Assembly: GCA_963971425.1 (NCBI GenBank)
Contig: OZ020524.1
Coordinates: forward strand, 2,823,773-2,887,772
From: Bryoerythrophyllum caledonicum
Taxonomy: Eukaryota > Streptophyta > Bryopsida > Pottiales > Pottiaceae
Direction of reading: 5' to 3'
Length of the DNA: 64,000 bases
Positions 37,263-47,008 of the stretch are shown here, one piece after another. Within the stretch, counting starts at the first letter, position 1, and each line of letters opens with the position of its first letter. The position numbers were made by a program, and so were the translations under genes. Under the pieces are notes generated by a model. It did no database searches. It was not told the origin of the DNA and saw only the letters and a program-made list of their open reading frames with translations.

Positions 37263-37440
37263 TGGTACCGTCAAGTTTTTTTTTAAGTAATTTTAATTAG
37301 GAAAGCTGTCAAACTTAAGTCAATTACTTAAGTAAACTATCATAGCATTTAGTTTTATGTGAAGTTATAAACTTTGAAAAACATTATTTAAAAAATTTAA
37401 AAATTAAAATTTGTAAAGAGTGAAGACATGTTGTTACAAC

Positions 37441-37938
37441 ATGTCTACTTTTCCATGGGAGGTTTCTGAAGAAACTTTGAGTGACTTCTTTAGTGGTCCA
37501 TATTTGTTTAGCGCCCTTTATCGTGTCTATAGAGGTGCGTATTACGGACAAGGATTTCAATTTTATGGGGCTCACCTAAAAATTGATCAATCATTTAATG
37601 AAAAATTTGAACAACTACCCTTAGAAATTAAACAATTAATTTTAAACAAAGTGTGGAATAAGGGTGAGGGTTTTAATGAAGTAATTGTCAAGAAAAAGAC
37701 TTTATATTTAAAATATCAACTACACTACCTTTTTGCTCAATATGGTAGATTGAAACTTCAAACACAACCATTAATTTCTAGAGGCTTAGGGGCTTGGAAC
37801 GGATACAAGTTTAATCAAGAAACTTATATCTTTGTTTATAGTAAACAAAACTTAGAGAGCAAAGTATTCTTTCCCGACTTCTTATCTAAAGATCCAGAAG
37901 TTCCCGTGAGTGTAGCCTTTGATTTATTATGTATTTAA
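37441..37938 (+). CDS. Leader ORF a, 165 aa, unknown function
   Basis: Lies between the primer-binding site and gag. ATG at 37441 (MSTFPWEVSEETLSDFF). Rich in Tyr, Phe and Lys (RVYRGAYYGQGFQFYGAHLK), predicted soluble, no membrane segment or zinc motif. I recognise no family. Some Tat/Ogre elements have an ORF before gag, but I cannot claim homology. Intact. An 18-nt A-rich gap separates it from the next ORF. Confidence 0.55.
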   Translation: MSTFPWEVSEETLSDFFSGPYLFSALYRVYRGAYYGQGFQFYGAHLKIDQSFNEKFEQLPLEIKQLILNKVWNKGEGFNEVIVKKKTLYLKYQLHYLFAQYGRLKLQTQPLISRGLGAWNGYKFNQETYIFVYSKQNLESKVFFPDFLSKDPEVPVSVAFDLLCI

Positions 37939-37956
37939 AAAAAAAAATTAAAAAAA

Positions 37957-38265
37957 ATGAGCTCCTCAAATGAAACTTTTAAGGAACAACGGACAAGGTT
38001 GAAAAGATTGTTAATAATTTATTCTAAAATTCAATACAATGAAGGGAAATTATTTAGACTTTTTGGGACAGAAATAGAACGTATCAAAGACAACAACCAA
38101 CATTCCATTAATAGAAAAAAAATCATCAATACTTTCTTACAAAAATTCAATTACCCAAGAGAATTAATAATAGAACCACTGTCACGAGAATTTAAGATAG
38201 AACCATTTACCCTGACTGATTGGCGTCACTATTGTTACCTCAATGGAGCAAATGAGAAAAATTGA
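37957..38265 (+). CDS. Leader ORF b, 102 aa, unknown function
   Basis: ATG after a long A-run. Helical and basic (KEQRTRLKRLLIIYSKIQYNE, FGTEIERIKDNN, FLQKFNYPRELI). The pattern Y-x-x-I ... TEIERI ... YP recurs in the next two ORFs, so the three look like tandem paralogues. Its end overlaps ORF c by 23 nt in another frame. Confidence 0.5.
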   Translation: MSSSNETFKEQRTRLKRLLIIYSKIQYNEGKLFRLFGTEIERIKDNNQHSINRKKIINTFLQKFNYPRELIIEPLSREFKIEPFTLTDWRHYCYLNGANEKN

Positions 38266-38524
38266 ACGCCTAAATTCTAAAAGTGAAAGAAATAAGTCCC
38301 TTAAATTCTTATATGCAAGAATAGCTTATTATGAAACTTTCATTAGTCAGGATAGGAAATATTTGGATATAGTAGAAACTGAAATAGAGAGATTGATTGA
38401 ACAAGCAAAAGAATGGTTGAGTGAACTTGAGATAGGGGAATTGTTGGCATATTTAGGTTACCCCATAAATAAAGAGAAGGAATTAAACCTATCCATGGAG
38501 GCTCTCCACCTTTGTTCAAGTTAA
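38243..38524 (+). CDS. Leader ORF c, 93 aa, paralogue of ORFs b and d
   Basis: Overlaps the end of ORF b. Motifs FLYARIAYYETFIS, VETEIERLIEQAKEWLSELE, IGELLAYLGYP and EALHLC. Alpha-helical, no known domain. The shared ending EAxxLC with ORF d supports duplication. Translation would need reinitiation, shunting or splicing. Confidence 0.5.
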   Translation: MEQMRKIERLNSKSERNKSLKFLYARIAYYETFISQDRKYLDIVETEIERLIEQAKEWLSELEIGELLAYLGYPINKEKELNLSMEALHLCSS

Positions 38525-38572
38525 AATTCTTTATAATTCCTTGAAATACCATACAAGTACCCCAATGACAAA

Positions 38573-38857
38573 ATGAACCGAGAGAGTGATCCTTTATGTA
38601 CCCCAGTTAATGGTGGGAAAATAATTAGGAGATTAATCACTACAATTTGTGCGTATCACCGTATAGGACCTTATGATGGGGGATATTTGAAAATAGCCGA
38701 AAGTGAGATAGACCTTTTAATAGGTATAGCCAGTGAATAGTTGGGAGAAAATGAAATGGGAGCCTTACTAACTATGTATAAGTATCCACGAAACATTGCA
38801 TGGGAAGTTGAGGGAATGAAGCTTACGGAGGAAGCAATTTATCTTTGTTTAAATTAA
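38573..38857 (+). pseudogene. Leader ORF d, paralogue with one UAG
   Basis: From ATG 38573: ICAYHRIGPYDGGYLKIAES, EIDLLIGIASE, then UAG at 38738-38740, then LGENEMGALLTMYKYP and EEAIYLC. It aligns with ORF c, where the stop corresponds to the Trp of AKEWLSELE (TGG to TAG). Confidence 0.55.
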
Positions 38858-38915
38858 AAATTTAAAAATTAAGTTCAGAATAAGGATAAAAATAAAAAAC
38901 CTATGGGGATTACTA

Positions 38916-41900
38916 ATGTCAGGAAAAGACAAAGAGAAAAGAGAGAAACAAAAAGTCGAGAGAGCTCAACGTTATAAGAAAAGGGTAGAGAGGAAACAAC
39001 CAACTATAGTGTTAGGAGTACATAATCCTACCTTTAACACTGTTACAACTCCTTCTCCCTTCAAACTAGATGAGGAAATAGAAATAGCCTTAGAAAAGGC
39101 ATTGAGACAAACAAAAAAGGAGACAACATATAAAACACTACCCGATCCTCCAAATTCTCCTCAGTCAGACACAAAGACACCACAATTTACCCCAGAAGAG
39201 TTAGTATTTGCAGCCTTAAAAAATCCTAGGAAGAAATATATAGGAAAAAGAAAAGATAAAAAATATACCAGTCACTCTTGTTGTTCTAGTAGCCCGGAAG
39301 AAGTAAATTGGGAGACCCAAAGTGAGAAGGTTTGGTCTAAATCCTTAGAAAAGGAAGGATCCTCAGAAGAGGAAGAAGTGGATGAAAAACCTAACATTCA
39401 TGATCAACAACTTGATGAGTTAGAGCGATTGTTTAGAACCCCCATACCCCAATCTTTAATAAATCGTACATATGAAGTAGGTAACTCCTCAGACCAAACA
39501 AACTTTGAAACTCCCTATCCAACTCCTTTTGCCCAAGAATTTGAGTCAATACCAATATTTACTCATAGTGAAGCAAAAGAATCTATTGACCATTTTCTGA
39601 ATGATAGACCATTGGAAAATGAAGAAGAAAAGCATAAGTTTCGTAAGGAGTTATTAGAAGCTTTTAGTCAAATTCTTAGACCTACCACTTTAAACTTTGA
39701 CATACAAGAAGAGATTGACCAAATTAGTGTAGAAGGAGCGGAATTTAAGTATAATCCTATTAAAGAGGAAAAGTTAGATGTAGGTGAGCAAAGTGAGCCT
39801 AAAGAAGGTGAAAGTTTATTCAATAGTGAAAGTAAAGAAGAAGAGCACTCAGAACCACCAGTGCGAGAAGAGAGTCCAGCTGGACTCCCCTCACATACTT
39901 CTGGGAGGACTTCTCCTTTTGACTCTTCTTCTGCTAGTTCTACCTCTAGCAGGTCCTCATTATCCTCACCACCTTCAACCCCTCCTACTCCAGACGACCC
40001 TTTTGTTAATCCCCTTGCTATGGCGCATCATAGGATGCTTAATATAGCTCCATTTCCCATATTCTATGGTGACTTGGGAGAAGATCCAGATTCCTACTTG
40101 GAAAGATTTCAAGTAGTAGCAATAGCTAATAATTTAGCAATTGATAAGTACATCACTAGTTTTCCTGGTAATTTACTAGGGGAAGCTCAGAGGTGGTATG
40201 CGGCATTAGATCCTCAACCAATAAACTGGGATGCTTTAAAAGAAGCATTTTTGACCAGGTTCAGACCCCAGTCTTATCATAATACTTTGCAGGATCAGTT
40301 ACAAAGTTTTCAAATGTATCCCACAGAAATTATAGCCGGATATTATACTCGGCTTAGAAACTTATTGAATAGATGGCGAGATCATAATATGCCAGAAGCA
40401 TGGATCACTAATACCTTTACCAGAGGTTTATTAGATCCTATGTGTATATACCAGGTTAAACTTTCCAACCCGGCAAATTTAAATGCAGCATATGAAGCTG
40501 CTAGAAATTGGGAAGCTGCTATGCAGCGATCTAATATGTTGTTACAAACAAAAAGAATTCCATATCAGGATCCATATCTTTTACCTGTATCTACTCAATA
40601 TGGGATGGATAATAGTGGAAGAGATTATTATCCTAGGTCAACATCTAGTCAACCCCAATTAACCATACAAGGACCACCTCATCCTCGAGAGCAACAACTT
40701 GCGTTGATGCCTCCAAGTCATGAGGAAAATGAGCTACAAGCCTTACAAAAACAATTTAGGGAATTGTCAGTCCAAGTTAATGAAGGAAAAAATAAAAGAC
40801 CTAAGGCTACTAATCAACGAACTAATATTTGGTGTAGTAATTGTAAGGGACATGGACACTTGGCCACCGAGTGTAGATATCCTATAGGAGGAACACCTAA
40901 GCTTAAATGTGCTTATTGTGGTGCAAAGGGTCATGATATAACTACTTGTAGAAATATCAAGGAAGTTAAGGCCTTAGTACAAGAGCAACCTTCTCAAAAT
41001 AATAACCAAAAACAACCTTATAGAATTACATCCAAACAACCTTTCACCAGACCAGGAAACAATAATAACAATCCGAGAAGAAATAATGGTTATAGTCAAC
41101 ATCAAGTTTGGAGAGAACCTAACCAAGATAGAAACAAAGAAGTAGTATGTTATAGATGTGGAGAGCCAGGTCATTATTCTAGGGAGTGCACAAATGCACG
41201 TCAACAAGTTGGTTTTAATCCCTTGTGTGGGAGATGTGGCCAAACCGGACATGTTTCTACCTTTTGCACAGCCATAATTACTGAGTTTCCTAATGTTAGG
41301 AAACAAGTTCAAATTCAAGAAGTAGAGTCTTCTAATACTAGAAATGTTAATTATATGGCAATTGATACACCTCAAGATGTCTTTATCACTAGATCACAAG
41401 CCAAGAAGGCCCTTGAAAAAGAACCCATTAATAGTTCAGAGAGTGATTATAGCAAAGTAAAACTTAATCCTGTGCTTGCTAGAGATATGCCAACTATACT
41501 AAAAAGACCAGAAATTCTTAAACCATCACCACAAATAATAGAGATAACAAATAGTGATTCTCGGGAAAATCCAACTCAAGTACCTATAACATCTACTTTG
41601 CCAGAAAAAGTTGTACCTATAATTCCAAAAGTGGAAAAAACAAGTACCTCCATGAAACCATTGGAACAACCTACTTTTTATAAGCCTTCAAAAAAGATAA
41701 TGAAAGAATCATCTATGTCTTTAAAAAAGAGAAAACATAATAGAATTATGAGATTAGCAGTGGGTATGCATCCATATGATATTCTCACAGATTTAGATAG
41801 ATTACAACCTCAAATTTCTTTGAGACAATTACTTGCATTGTCACCTTATTGTAAAAATGAATTAACATCTTCTCTAATTAGAAAGAGAGCAAAAATACAA

Positions 41901-43634
41901 GAGGAGGGCAATGTTAAAGGAACTAAACAAAAAATAAATAAGGAAACAAGTAAATCTCAACCCGAAATTGTGAACGTTCATGATATCTCTCTAGATCCAG
42001 GTGCACCTACAGTCGATGTAATTATAGATGGAACTTTAATTGATGGAGTCCAAATTGATAGTGGGAGTAGTGTCAACCTTATGAATGTTGACACTATGGA
42101 AGAATTGGGTATAACCAACTTAGTTCCTACTCCCATTATTTTAAGAATGGCCGATCAAAGTAGAGTCAAACCTTTGGGAAAATTGATACAATTAAATACA
42201 ATAATTGGTGGAATTGATTATAAAATTGACTATATTGTCTTTAAGGTGAGTGAGTCTATTTCCACATATCCTATTCTCCTTGGCAGACCTTGGTTGTCAT
42301 TAGCTAAAGCCAAGGACGATTGGGGCAAGGGAACTTTGACAATTGGGAAGGGCAAAAGTAAAATTATTCTTCCCATGTTTTCTGCAAACTATCATGGTGA
42401 GACTCAAGATGATGCTTCAGATTGGACTACTGATCCCAACTCAGAATCTGAGCCTGAAGATACTAATGTTATCCAGGACATGCCTACGTTTAAAGGCTTA
42501 GGTCCTGGAGAGTATTTTGTCCCTCCCAGTCAAGTTGATGACTCGGATGCAGCTATTGAAGCATGGCAAAATGCTCCTATTTTTAACATTACTACTGAGG
42601 GAGAGTCAGATAAAGGAATTCCTTATGTGTCAGACTCGGATGAGTTGCTAGGTGATAAGAAAACACCTAATGTTCGACCTTTAGTAAAAAATACTATCGA
42701 AATAAATTTAGGCACTACGGAAGATCCTAAGCCTATTAAAATATATGATGAATTAAGTTCTAAAGAATATGAAGAATGGTTGGAATTCTTTAAGAAGGAA
42801 AAGGATGCCTTTGCTTGGACTTATAAAGACTTGAAAGGCATACCTCCTGATGTTTGTCAACATCGAATTATCCTAGAAGCGGATGCTAAACCTGTTAGGC
42901 AAAGGCAATATAGGATGAACCCAAAGTATTCTCTGATGGTTAAAGAGGAAATTGATAAATTACTGGAGTGTAATTTCATTTATCCCGTGCCATTTAGCGA
43001 ATGGGTGTCACCTATTGTCATAGTACCTAAAAAGAATGGTAAGATCCGTATTTGTCAGGATTTCAGACAGTTGAACAAAGCCACTAAGAAAGATTTCTTT
43101 CCATTACCATTTTCGGATGCAGTCCTAGATGGTGTAGCCGGTCATGAGTGTTATTCTTTCCTTGATGGATTCTCGGGTTATAATCAAGTGCAGATTGCCC
43201 CAGAAGATAAACCATTGACCACTTTCACTACGGACTGGGGGACTTTTGCATATAATGTCATGCCATTTGGATTGTGCAATGCTCCGGCAACATTCCAAAG
43301 AGTTATGACTCAAGCCTTCACAAAATATCTTAGAAAATTTATGGAGATATTTTTAGATGATTTTTGTGTGTTTGGTTCTAAGAAAGATCATGCACAAAAT
43401 TTAAAGAAATGTTTTGATCAATGTAGAAAGTATGGCATCTCCATAAATGCTGCTAAGTCTGAGTTTGCCACTGTATGTGGTAAATTATTAGGTCATGTTG
43501 TTTCAAAAGAAGGAATATCGGTTGACCTAGACAAAGTAGACATTATTATTAAAATGGAAATTCCCAAACATCTCACGGGACTAAAAGGCTTTCTAGGTGC
43601 AACAGGTTATTTATTTATAAGTTTGCTTTTATAG
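38916..43634 (+). CDS. Gag-protease-RT polyprotein (frame broken near its end)
   Basis: 1572 codons. The N-terminus is charged and disordered. The gag core at about 370-520 includes FYGDLGEDPDSYLERFQ and RFRPQSYHNTLQDQL. Four CCHC zinc knuckles lie at about 639-652 (CSNCKGHGHLATEC), 665-678, 745-758 (CYRCGEPGHYSREC) and 770-783. The aspartic protease has QIDSGSSVNLM (about 1046) and ILLGRPWL. RT spans about 1325-1520 with RICQDFRQLNKATKKD, SFLDGFSGYNQ and the catalytic FLDDF (about 1478-1482). The frame ends at 43634 just after KGFLGATGY, while pol continues in another frame from about 43607, so a small deletion has shifted it. The copy is otherwise uninterrupted. Confidence 0.93.
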   Translation: MSGKDKEKREKQKVERAQRYKKRVERKQPTIVLGVHNPTFNTVTTPSPFKLDEEIEIALEKALRQTKKETTYKTLPDPPNSPQSDTKTPQFTPEELVFAALKNPRKKYIGKRKDKKYTSHSCCSSSPEEVNWETQSEKVWSKSLEKEGSSEEEEVDEKPNIHDQQLDELERLFRTPIPQSLINRTYEVGNSSDQTNFETPYPTPFAQEFESIPIFTHSEAKESIDHFLNDRPLENEEEKHKFRKELLEAFSQILRPTTLNFDIQEEIDQISVEGAEFKYNPIKEEKLDVGEQSEPKEGESLFNSESKEEEHSEPPVREESPAGLPSHTSGRTSPFDSSSASSTSSRSSLSSPPSTPPTPDDPFVNPLAMAHHRMLNIAPFPIFYGDLGEDPDSYLERFQVVAIANNLAIDKYITSFPGNLLGEAQRWYAALDPQPINWDALKEAFLTRFRPQSYHNTLQDQLQSFQMYPTEIIAGYYTRLRNLLNRWRDHNMPEAWITNTFTRGLLDPMCIYQVKLSNPANLNAAYEAARNWEAAMQRSNMLLQTKRIPYQDPYLLPVSTQYGMDNSGRDYYPRSTSSQPQLTIQGPPHPREQQLALMPPSHEENELQALQKQFRELSVQVNEGKNKRPKATNQRTNIWCSNCKGHGHLATECRYPIGGTPKLKCAYCGAKGHDITTCRNIKEVKALVQEQPSQNNNQKQPYRITSKQPFTRPGNNNNNPRRNNGYSQHQVWREPNQDRNKEVVCYRCGEPGHYSRECTNARQQVGFNPLCGRCGQTGHVSTFCTAIITEFPNVRKQVQIQEVESSNTRNVNYMAIDTPQDVFITRSQAKKALEKEPINSSESDYSKVKLNPVLARDMPTILKRPEILKPSPQIIEITNSDSRENPTQVPITSTLPEKVVPIIPKVEKTSTSMKPLEQPTFYKPSKKIMKESSMSLKKRKHNRIMRLAVGMHPYDILTDLDRLQPQISLRQLLALSPYCKNELTSSLIRKRAKIQEEGNVKGTKQKINKETSKSQPEIVNVHDISLDPGAPTVDVIIDGTLIDGVQIDSGSSVNLMNVDTMEELGITNLVPTPIILRMADQSRVKPLGKLIQLNTIIGGIDYKIDYIVFKVSESISTYPILLGRPWLSLAKAKDDWGKGTLTIGKGKSKIILPMFSANYHGETQDDASDWTTDPNSESEPEDTNVIQDMPTFKGLGPGEYFVPPSQVDDSDAAIEAWQNAPIFNITTEGESDKGIPYVSDSDELLGDKKTPNVRPLVKNTIEINLGTTEDPKPIKIYDELSSKEYEEWLEFFKKEKDAFAWTYKDLKGIPPDVCQHRIILEADAKPVRQRQYRMNPKYSLMVKEEIDKLLECNFIYPVPFSEWVSPIVIVPKKNGKIRICQDFRQLNKATKKDFFPLPFSDAVLDGVAGHECYSFLDGFSGYNQVQIAPEDKPLTTFTTDWGTFAYNVMPFGLCNAPATFQRVMTQAFTKYLRKFMEIFLDDFCVFGSKKDHAQNLKKCFDQCRKYGISINAAKSEFATVCGKLLGHVVSKEGISVDLDKVDIIIKMEIPKHLTGLKGFLGATGYLFISLLL

Positions 43635-45484
43635 CAGCACCTTTGAATGTCTTAACAAAACAAACTTTACTACCGGGGGTATGGACGGATGATTGCACTA
43701 AAGCTTTTAACAAGTTAAAACGTCGTCTTAGTAAAGCACCTGTTCTAATTCCCCCAGATTGGACAAAACCCTTTGAAGTATATGTTGATGCTTCTAATAT
43801 GGCAATTGGAAGTGTGTTAAGCCAGAAAGATTCCAAAGGTCATGATAGACCAATTTACTTTGGAAGTAGACAGTTGAGTGCCCCAGAAATGAACTATTCT
43901 GTAACTGAAAGAGAAGGTCTTGGCATGATTTTCTCTGTTCAAAAATATAGGCATTATTTATTGGGATATAAATTCACTTTTCATATTGATCATGATGCTT
44001 TGAAGTATATGATCAATAAGCCTCAATTAAGTGGACGAATTGCGAGGTGGGTTTTGTTATTACAAGAGTTTAATTTTACCATAAATGTCAGACCGGGGAA
44101 AATACATCAAAATGCAGATTTTTTATCAAGACTTAGTGAGACCATAAATCCACAGTCCATAGATGATAACTTTCCAGATGCACACATCTTTTCTGTTAAG
44201 GAGGGTGTGGAGGTACTTGATGTAATTCCAAAAGAATATGCCGACATCATCTACTATTTAACTAAAGCTACTTTTCCTATTGAATACACTAGCAAAGATA
44301 AAATTAAACTAGTGCATCAATCGTTACCATACACTATGATTAGTGGTGTTCTCTATAAGCGAGGTAAAGATGATGTACTTCGACGATGTGTAAATCCTAG
44401 TGAAGTGTCAATGATTTTAGTAGGATGTCATGATGATGTCTGTGGAGGGCATTTTGCGGGTTGGGCTACAGCTCAAAAAGCATTACGAGCAGGCTATTGG
44501 TGGCCCACACTTTTTGCCGACGCCACTAATTATGTTAAAAAATGTGATCCTTGTCAGCGAGTCGGTAAACCGACAGCTACTAAGGCTATGCCATTAACAC
44601 CAATTTTAGCACAAATTCATTTTGAGAAATGGGGAATTGACTTTGTAGGCCCCATTAAACCACCTAGTCGTGAGGGTCAAAAACGCTATATCTTGGTTGC
44701 AACAGAATATGTGACTAAGTGGGTAGAGGCCTTTGCCACTAAAAATGATGATGCAGACACTGTTGCAAAATTCATTTATGAACATATTATCACTAGGTTT
44801 GGGTGTCCAAAAGAAATTGTAAGTGATAGAGGGACTCATTTCATCAATGACACTATTGAGAAAATGTTGCAAAAGTATTTTATTAAGCACCGTAAGTCGT
44901 CACCCTATCACCCTAGAGCTAATGGACAAACTGAGAAGTCTAATGGTATTCTTTGCAAGATCATCACTAAGACATTACAAGGCAATGCATCTAATTGGGA
45001 TTATGAGTTGAATAATGCATTATGGGCATATAGATGTACAATAAAAACTACAACTAAAGCAACCCCTTTTCAATTAGTGTATGGATTGGAAGCTATGCTC
45101 CCAATAGAAGTGGCATTACCTTCCTTACGTGTGGCAATTTCTGAAAGATTAGATGATGAACAATCTTTAAGAGAAAGATTAGATAATCTGGAACGTCTAG
45201 ATGAAATTAGAGGTCAAGCCTACATGAATATGGAAGCTATACAAAAACAAAGGAAAACTTATTATGATAGTAAATTACAACCAAAAACTCTAAAAGAAAA
45301 TGATTTAGTCTTACTCTATGACAGTCGATTCCAGAAATTTCCAGGAAAATTTAAAATGAGATGGTTTGGACCATACAAAATACTTAAATCTTATCCTAAT
45401 GGTTCTGTGGAATTACAAGATTTTGCAGGTAATGTGCATGCAACACGCTATAATGGCTACAGGCTCAAAAAGTACGTAACTTGA
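43607..45484 (+). CDS. RNase H-integrase part of pol (after the frame break)
   Basis: The open frame in the new phase starts within YKFAFIAAPLN; the first full in-frame start-like codon is at 43643. RNase H: FEVYVDASNMAIGSVLSQ, TEREGLGMIF, HIDHDALKYM, QNADFLSRL. Integrase: an HHCC zinc finger (CHDDVCGGHFAG...CDPC), then DD35E with Asp in WGIDFVGP, Asp in VSDRGTHF and Glu in NGQTEKSNG. Exactly 35 residues separate the second Asp and the Glu. The C-terminus is a GPYKIL fold ending RLKKYVT with no chromodomain. Confidence 0.93.
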   Translation, partial: LFIYKFAFIAAPLNVLTKQTLLPGVWTDDCTKAFNKLKRRLSKAPVLIPPDWTKPFEVYVDASNMAIGSVLSQKDSKGHDRPIYFGSRQLSAPEMNYSVTEREGLGMIFSVQKYRHYLLGYKFTFHIDHDALKYMINKPQLSGRIARWVLLLQEFNFTINVRPGKIHQNADFLSRLSETINPQSIDDNFPDAHIFSVKEGVEVLDVIPKEYADIIYYLTKATFPIEYTSKDKIKLVHQSLPYTMISGVLYKRGKDDVLRRCVNPSEVSMILVGCHDDVCGGHFAGWATAQKALRAGYWWPTLFADATNYVKKCDPCQRVGKPTATKAMPLTPILAQIHFEKWGIDFVGPIKPPSREGQKRYILVATEYVTKWVEAFATKNDDADTVAKFIYEHIITRFGCPKEIVSDRGTHFINDTIEKMLQKYFIKHRKSSPYHPRANGQTEKSNGILCKIITKTLQGNASNWDYELNNALWAYRCTIKTTTKATPFQLVYGLEAMLPIEVALPSLRVAISERLDDEQSLRERLDNLERLDEIRGQAYMNMEAIQKQRKTYYDSKLQPKTLKENDLVLLYDSRFQKFPGKFKMRWFGPYKILKSYPNGSVELQDFAGNVHATRYNGYRLKKYVT

Positions 45485-47008
45485 GGGCAAGTTACCTTTT
45501 AAAAGAGGGGGGCTACACCCCTACTTAAAGGAAATTTTAAGAAAATCTTAAGAAAGAATTTTTAAGTAGTCCGGAACGACACTAAACTACCAAAGGGAAA
45601 GTGTAAAATTTTGTGTTTTAAGTCATAGTTAATTTATGATCATTCATAAAAAATATTCACAAAAAACTTTCTTGAGAGAAACCTTGTCATAAGGTATTAT
45701 TGAAAAAAATAAAATTCAAAAATAAAAATTCTTAAGAGCTAAATCATTTTGCATAAAGGAACAGTACTTAAGAAGTCATCTCAAGTTAAGTCACAAAATT
45801 AAGATCATAAGTGTAATGTCATGCCAGTTGTCTTAAGAACTTAAGTGCTCTTAAAGACAGAGTTGTCTTAAAGAACTTAAGCTGTCTTAAAACACTCAAG
45901 AGACGTCAGATCTGCAGTCGCCTTAAGAACTCAAAATAGTCTTAAAGACACAAGTGACTTAAGAACTTGAGTTGTCTTATCAAATTTGAGAAGATGTCAG
46001 AACTCCAGAACTTGAGTAGACACCTTAAGACAGTAAGTCTAGGGTTGTCCCTGAAGTTCATCTTAAAAAGTAAAGTTGGGAAACAACAACAAACTTAAGC
46101 AAGGAGATGCCTTAAGACAGAAATAAGCCGAAGCAAATTATGGAAAATGGAAAAACTTAAGAAAATAAAAATGATGATTAAGTTGGTAGGAATTCTGTGA
46201 GAAGCGACCTTGTCATAAAGTGGAGAAATCTCATCATGTTGAAAGATCAAATTAAAGTGCCATGGAAGAGACAAAAGTGGACACTTCACTCGAGGGAACA
46301 ATAATCAATCACGTAAAAAAGATCATTGCCATGACTTGAAAAACGTGATGATAAGGACGAGTGGGGGCGAGACTTAAAACCAAGTGGCAAACTTGATGAG
46401 CCGTTAAGAATACGAGCTGCCAAACTTGGCTATGGCTCATCAGAGAGAATTCACAAGTGCATTGTTCAGTCGCTGAAGCAGAGTCGAGAGGTTAGTTTGC
46501 ATTATTGAGAGTCAGAGTGTATCGTGAAGAATTGTTGCAAAGCTGTGAGTTTTGTGAGACTCTGCGTCGGGGAAGCGAGGTGTCACCAAGAGCGAAGGCA
46601 GAGGTCGTCACACGTTCTGGTGGTAAGTTCGTCGTTTAAGTCATGCTGAATGTGAGTTCACAGAATTGTTGGATTATGCCATGTCGTTGTGAATAAGGTT
46701 GCTTAAGACAACAGAATTCAACTGATCTTCCTTGCTAAGGTATGAGATTAACGAAATAAAATTTACTGAGAGTAGATAACTATCTACGAGAGTAAAATCA
46801 AAGAGTTTGTTAAAGAAAATCAAGAAACGGAATAACCGTTGTAACCACCTTGCATGTAATCTTAAGACATAAGTCTACACAGATGATAGGGAATTCTATG
46901 AGTGTAGGTGCATGTCTTAAGAGTGTTCGTAGCGTAAAGAAGATTGCAAAAACGAAGTAGACATTGCAGGAAAAAGAGCTTTGCTTTGTTGTTAAAGACA
47001 GGTGCAAG
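45485..47008 (+). other. Noncoding spacer between pol and the 3' ORF
   Basis: AT-rich with many CTTAAG words, like the LTR. TAGACATTGCAG at 46959-46969 could serve as a splice acceptor for a spliced message of the 3' ORF (inference). No ORF of note. Confidence 0.5.

Noticed and set aside
39784-40047. 87-codon frame inside gag
   Set aside because: Out-of-frame shadow of the gag Ser/Pro-rich linker.
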